A DNA stretch of 33,897 bases from Streptomyces sp. SolWspMP-5a-2. Its GTDB lineage: Bacteria > Actinomycetota > Actinomycetes > Streptomycetales > Streptomycetaceae. Under the pieces are notes generated by a model that saw only the letters and a list, made by a program, of their open reading frames with translations, had not been told where the DNA came from and did no database searches. Location of the stretch: assembly GCF_900091845.1 (NCBI RefSeq), contig NZ_FMCI01000272.1, forward strand, positions 1 to 33,897, read 5' to 3'. Positions 33,074 through 33,897 of this stretch are shown here, one piece after another (positions within the stretch are counted from its first letter, which is position 1; every line of letters starts with the position of its first letter). The position numbers and the translations under genes were made by a program.

Positions 33074-33897
33074 GGGTCGCCGAGGCCGTCGGGCGGGCGC
33101 TGGTCGCCGCCGGGGTCGGGCAGGTCTTCGGGGTCGTCGGGTCCGGCAACTTCCATGTCACCAACGCGATGGTCGCGGCGGGGGCGCGGTTCGTCGCCGC
33201 CCGGCACGAGGGCGGGGCGGCGACCATGGCCGACGCGTACGCCCGCACCAGCGGCGCCCCGACCGTGCTCAGCCTCCACCAGGGACCGGGGCTCACCAAC
33301 GCCCTCACCGGCATCACCGAGGCCGCCAAGAGCCGGACCCCGCTGCTCGTGCTGGCCGCCGAGGCGACCGCGCCGCACTCCAACTTCCGTGTCGGACAGA
33401 CGGAGTTGGCGCGGGCGGTGGGTGCCGTGGCTGCGCGGGTGACGAGCGCCGACGCGGCCGTGGACCAGGCGCTGGCCGCGCTGGGCCGGGCCGTCGCCGA
33501 ACGCCGTACGGTCCTGCTCAACCTCCCCTTGGCGGTGCAGGAGGAACAGGCGCCCGGGGGAGTGCCCGCGGACATCGCGACTCCCCGGGGCCCGACCCCG
33601 TCGAGCCCGACCCGCGCCGGGCAGGGGAGCTGGCCGACCTCCTGGACGCGGCGGGCCGACCGGTGTTCGTCGCCGGGCGCGGCGCGCGGACCCCGGGCGC
33701 CCGCGACGCCCTGCTCGAACTCGCCGACCGGCACGGCGCGTTGCTGGCCACCTCGGCGGTCGCGCGCGGGCTCTTCCGGGGCAGCGCCTGGTCGCTCGAC
33801 GTCAGCGGCGGCTTCGCGTCCCCGCTCGCGGCCGACCTGATCACCGGCGCCGACCTGGTCGTCGGCTGGGGCTGCTCGCTGACCGGCTGGACCACCC
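33070..33897 (+). CDS. Thiamine-diphosphate-dependent enzyme (acetolactate-synthase-like), partial, apparently frameshifted
   Basis: The N-terminal pyrimidine-binding domain is present: VGRALVAAGVGQVFGVVGSGNFH, then RHEGGAATMADAYART with the catalytic glutamate E47, then GPGLTNALTGITEAA. The family runs to about 550 residues; here the window ends inside the central domain. The initial frame hits a stop at 33838-33840, and from about 33580 it no longer resembles the family. A frame displaced by one missing base encodes the expected continuation (ELADLLDAAGRPVFVAGRGAR ... ADLVVGWGCSLTGW) to the window end. The slip lies between 33556 and 33593, most likely in CCCCGGGG at 33583-33590. It is either a sequencing error or a real disruption. 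The GTG start overlaps the cyclase stop. Confidence 0.78.

Overview
The window looks like chromosomal core-region DNA from a Streptomyces species. The GC content is very high, third codon positions are almost all G or C, GTG starts and 4-base GTGA overlaps are frequent, the lipoproteins carry Tat or Sec lipoboxes, and several families are largely actinobacterial (DUF881/Sbp, a GarA/OdhI-type FHA protein, DUF5999). No tRNA, rRNA, insertion sequence, phage gene or CRISPR array is visible. Gene functions are assigned from motifs and remembered family features only; no database search was possible.

Region 1 (1-13.9 kb) is a conserved actinobacterial housekeeping block on the plus strand: a CDP-alcohol phosphatidyltransferase (probable cardiolipin synthase), a ManC-like nucleotidyltransferase fused to a degenerate phosphomannomutase, DUF881-Sbp-DUF881 membrane genes, an FHA/zinc-ribbon GarA/OdhI-like protein with an ETTS phosphorylation motif, a MerR regulator (FtsR-like), a DUF151 bifunctional nuclease, a second MerR regulator (Rv1830/ResR-like), DNA polymerase IV with an unusual C-terminal tail, a convergent PRC-barrel gene, and gcvP behind a tandem glycine riboswitch. 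As I recall it, the order matches Mycobacterium tuberculosis pgsA2-Rv1823-Rv1824-Rv1825-gcvH-garA-Rv1828-Rv1829-Rv1830-gcvB, with gcvH absent and manC, dinB and the PRC gene added.

Region 2 (13.9-21.7 kb) concerns transport of small ions. It holds a minus-strand modABC molybdate operon, a small HTH-TOBE protein that is a candidate molybdate regulator, and two divergent APC-superfamily transporters. One of these is KimA-like and probably takes up potassium. The 382-base gap between them has OmpR-type 11-base-spaced direct repeats and a 19-base duplicated element.

Region 3 (21.7-25.1 kb) is a CUT1-type sugar ABC operon (Tat lipoprotein binding protein plus two permeases, no ATPase). It has a clear promoter and two CGAA-N3-TTCG operator-like palindromes.

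Region 4 (25.1-33.9 kb) is accessory. It contains DUF5999, an unrecognised 194-residue protein, a GCS2-type glutamate-cysteine-ligase-like protein, a membrane-anchored solute-binding/VWA fusion, a CPBP-family membrane protein, a PhzF-like protein with an apparently leaderless promoter, and a cyclase-family hydrolase translationally coupled to a thiamine-diphosphate enzyme that appears frameshifted and runs off the window.

The least explained signals are the pseudo-phosphomannomutase domain, the Pol IV with a PcrA/UvrD-like Tudor tail, the inverted repeat at the mod promoter next to an HTH-TOBE gene, the repeats between the two APC transporters, and the 16-base palindrome inside the phzF-like promoter.
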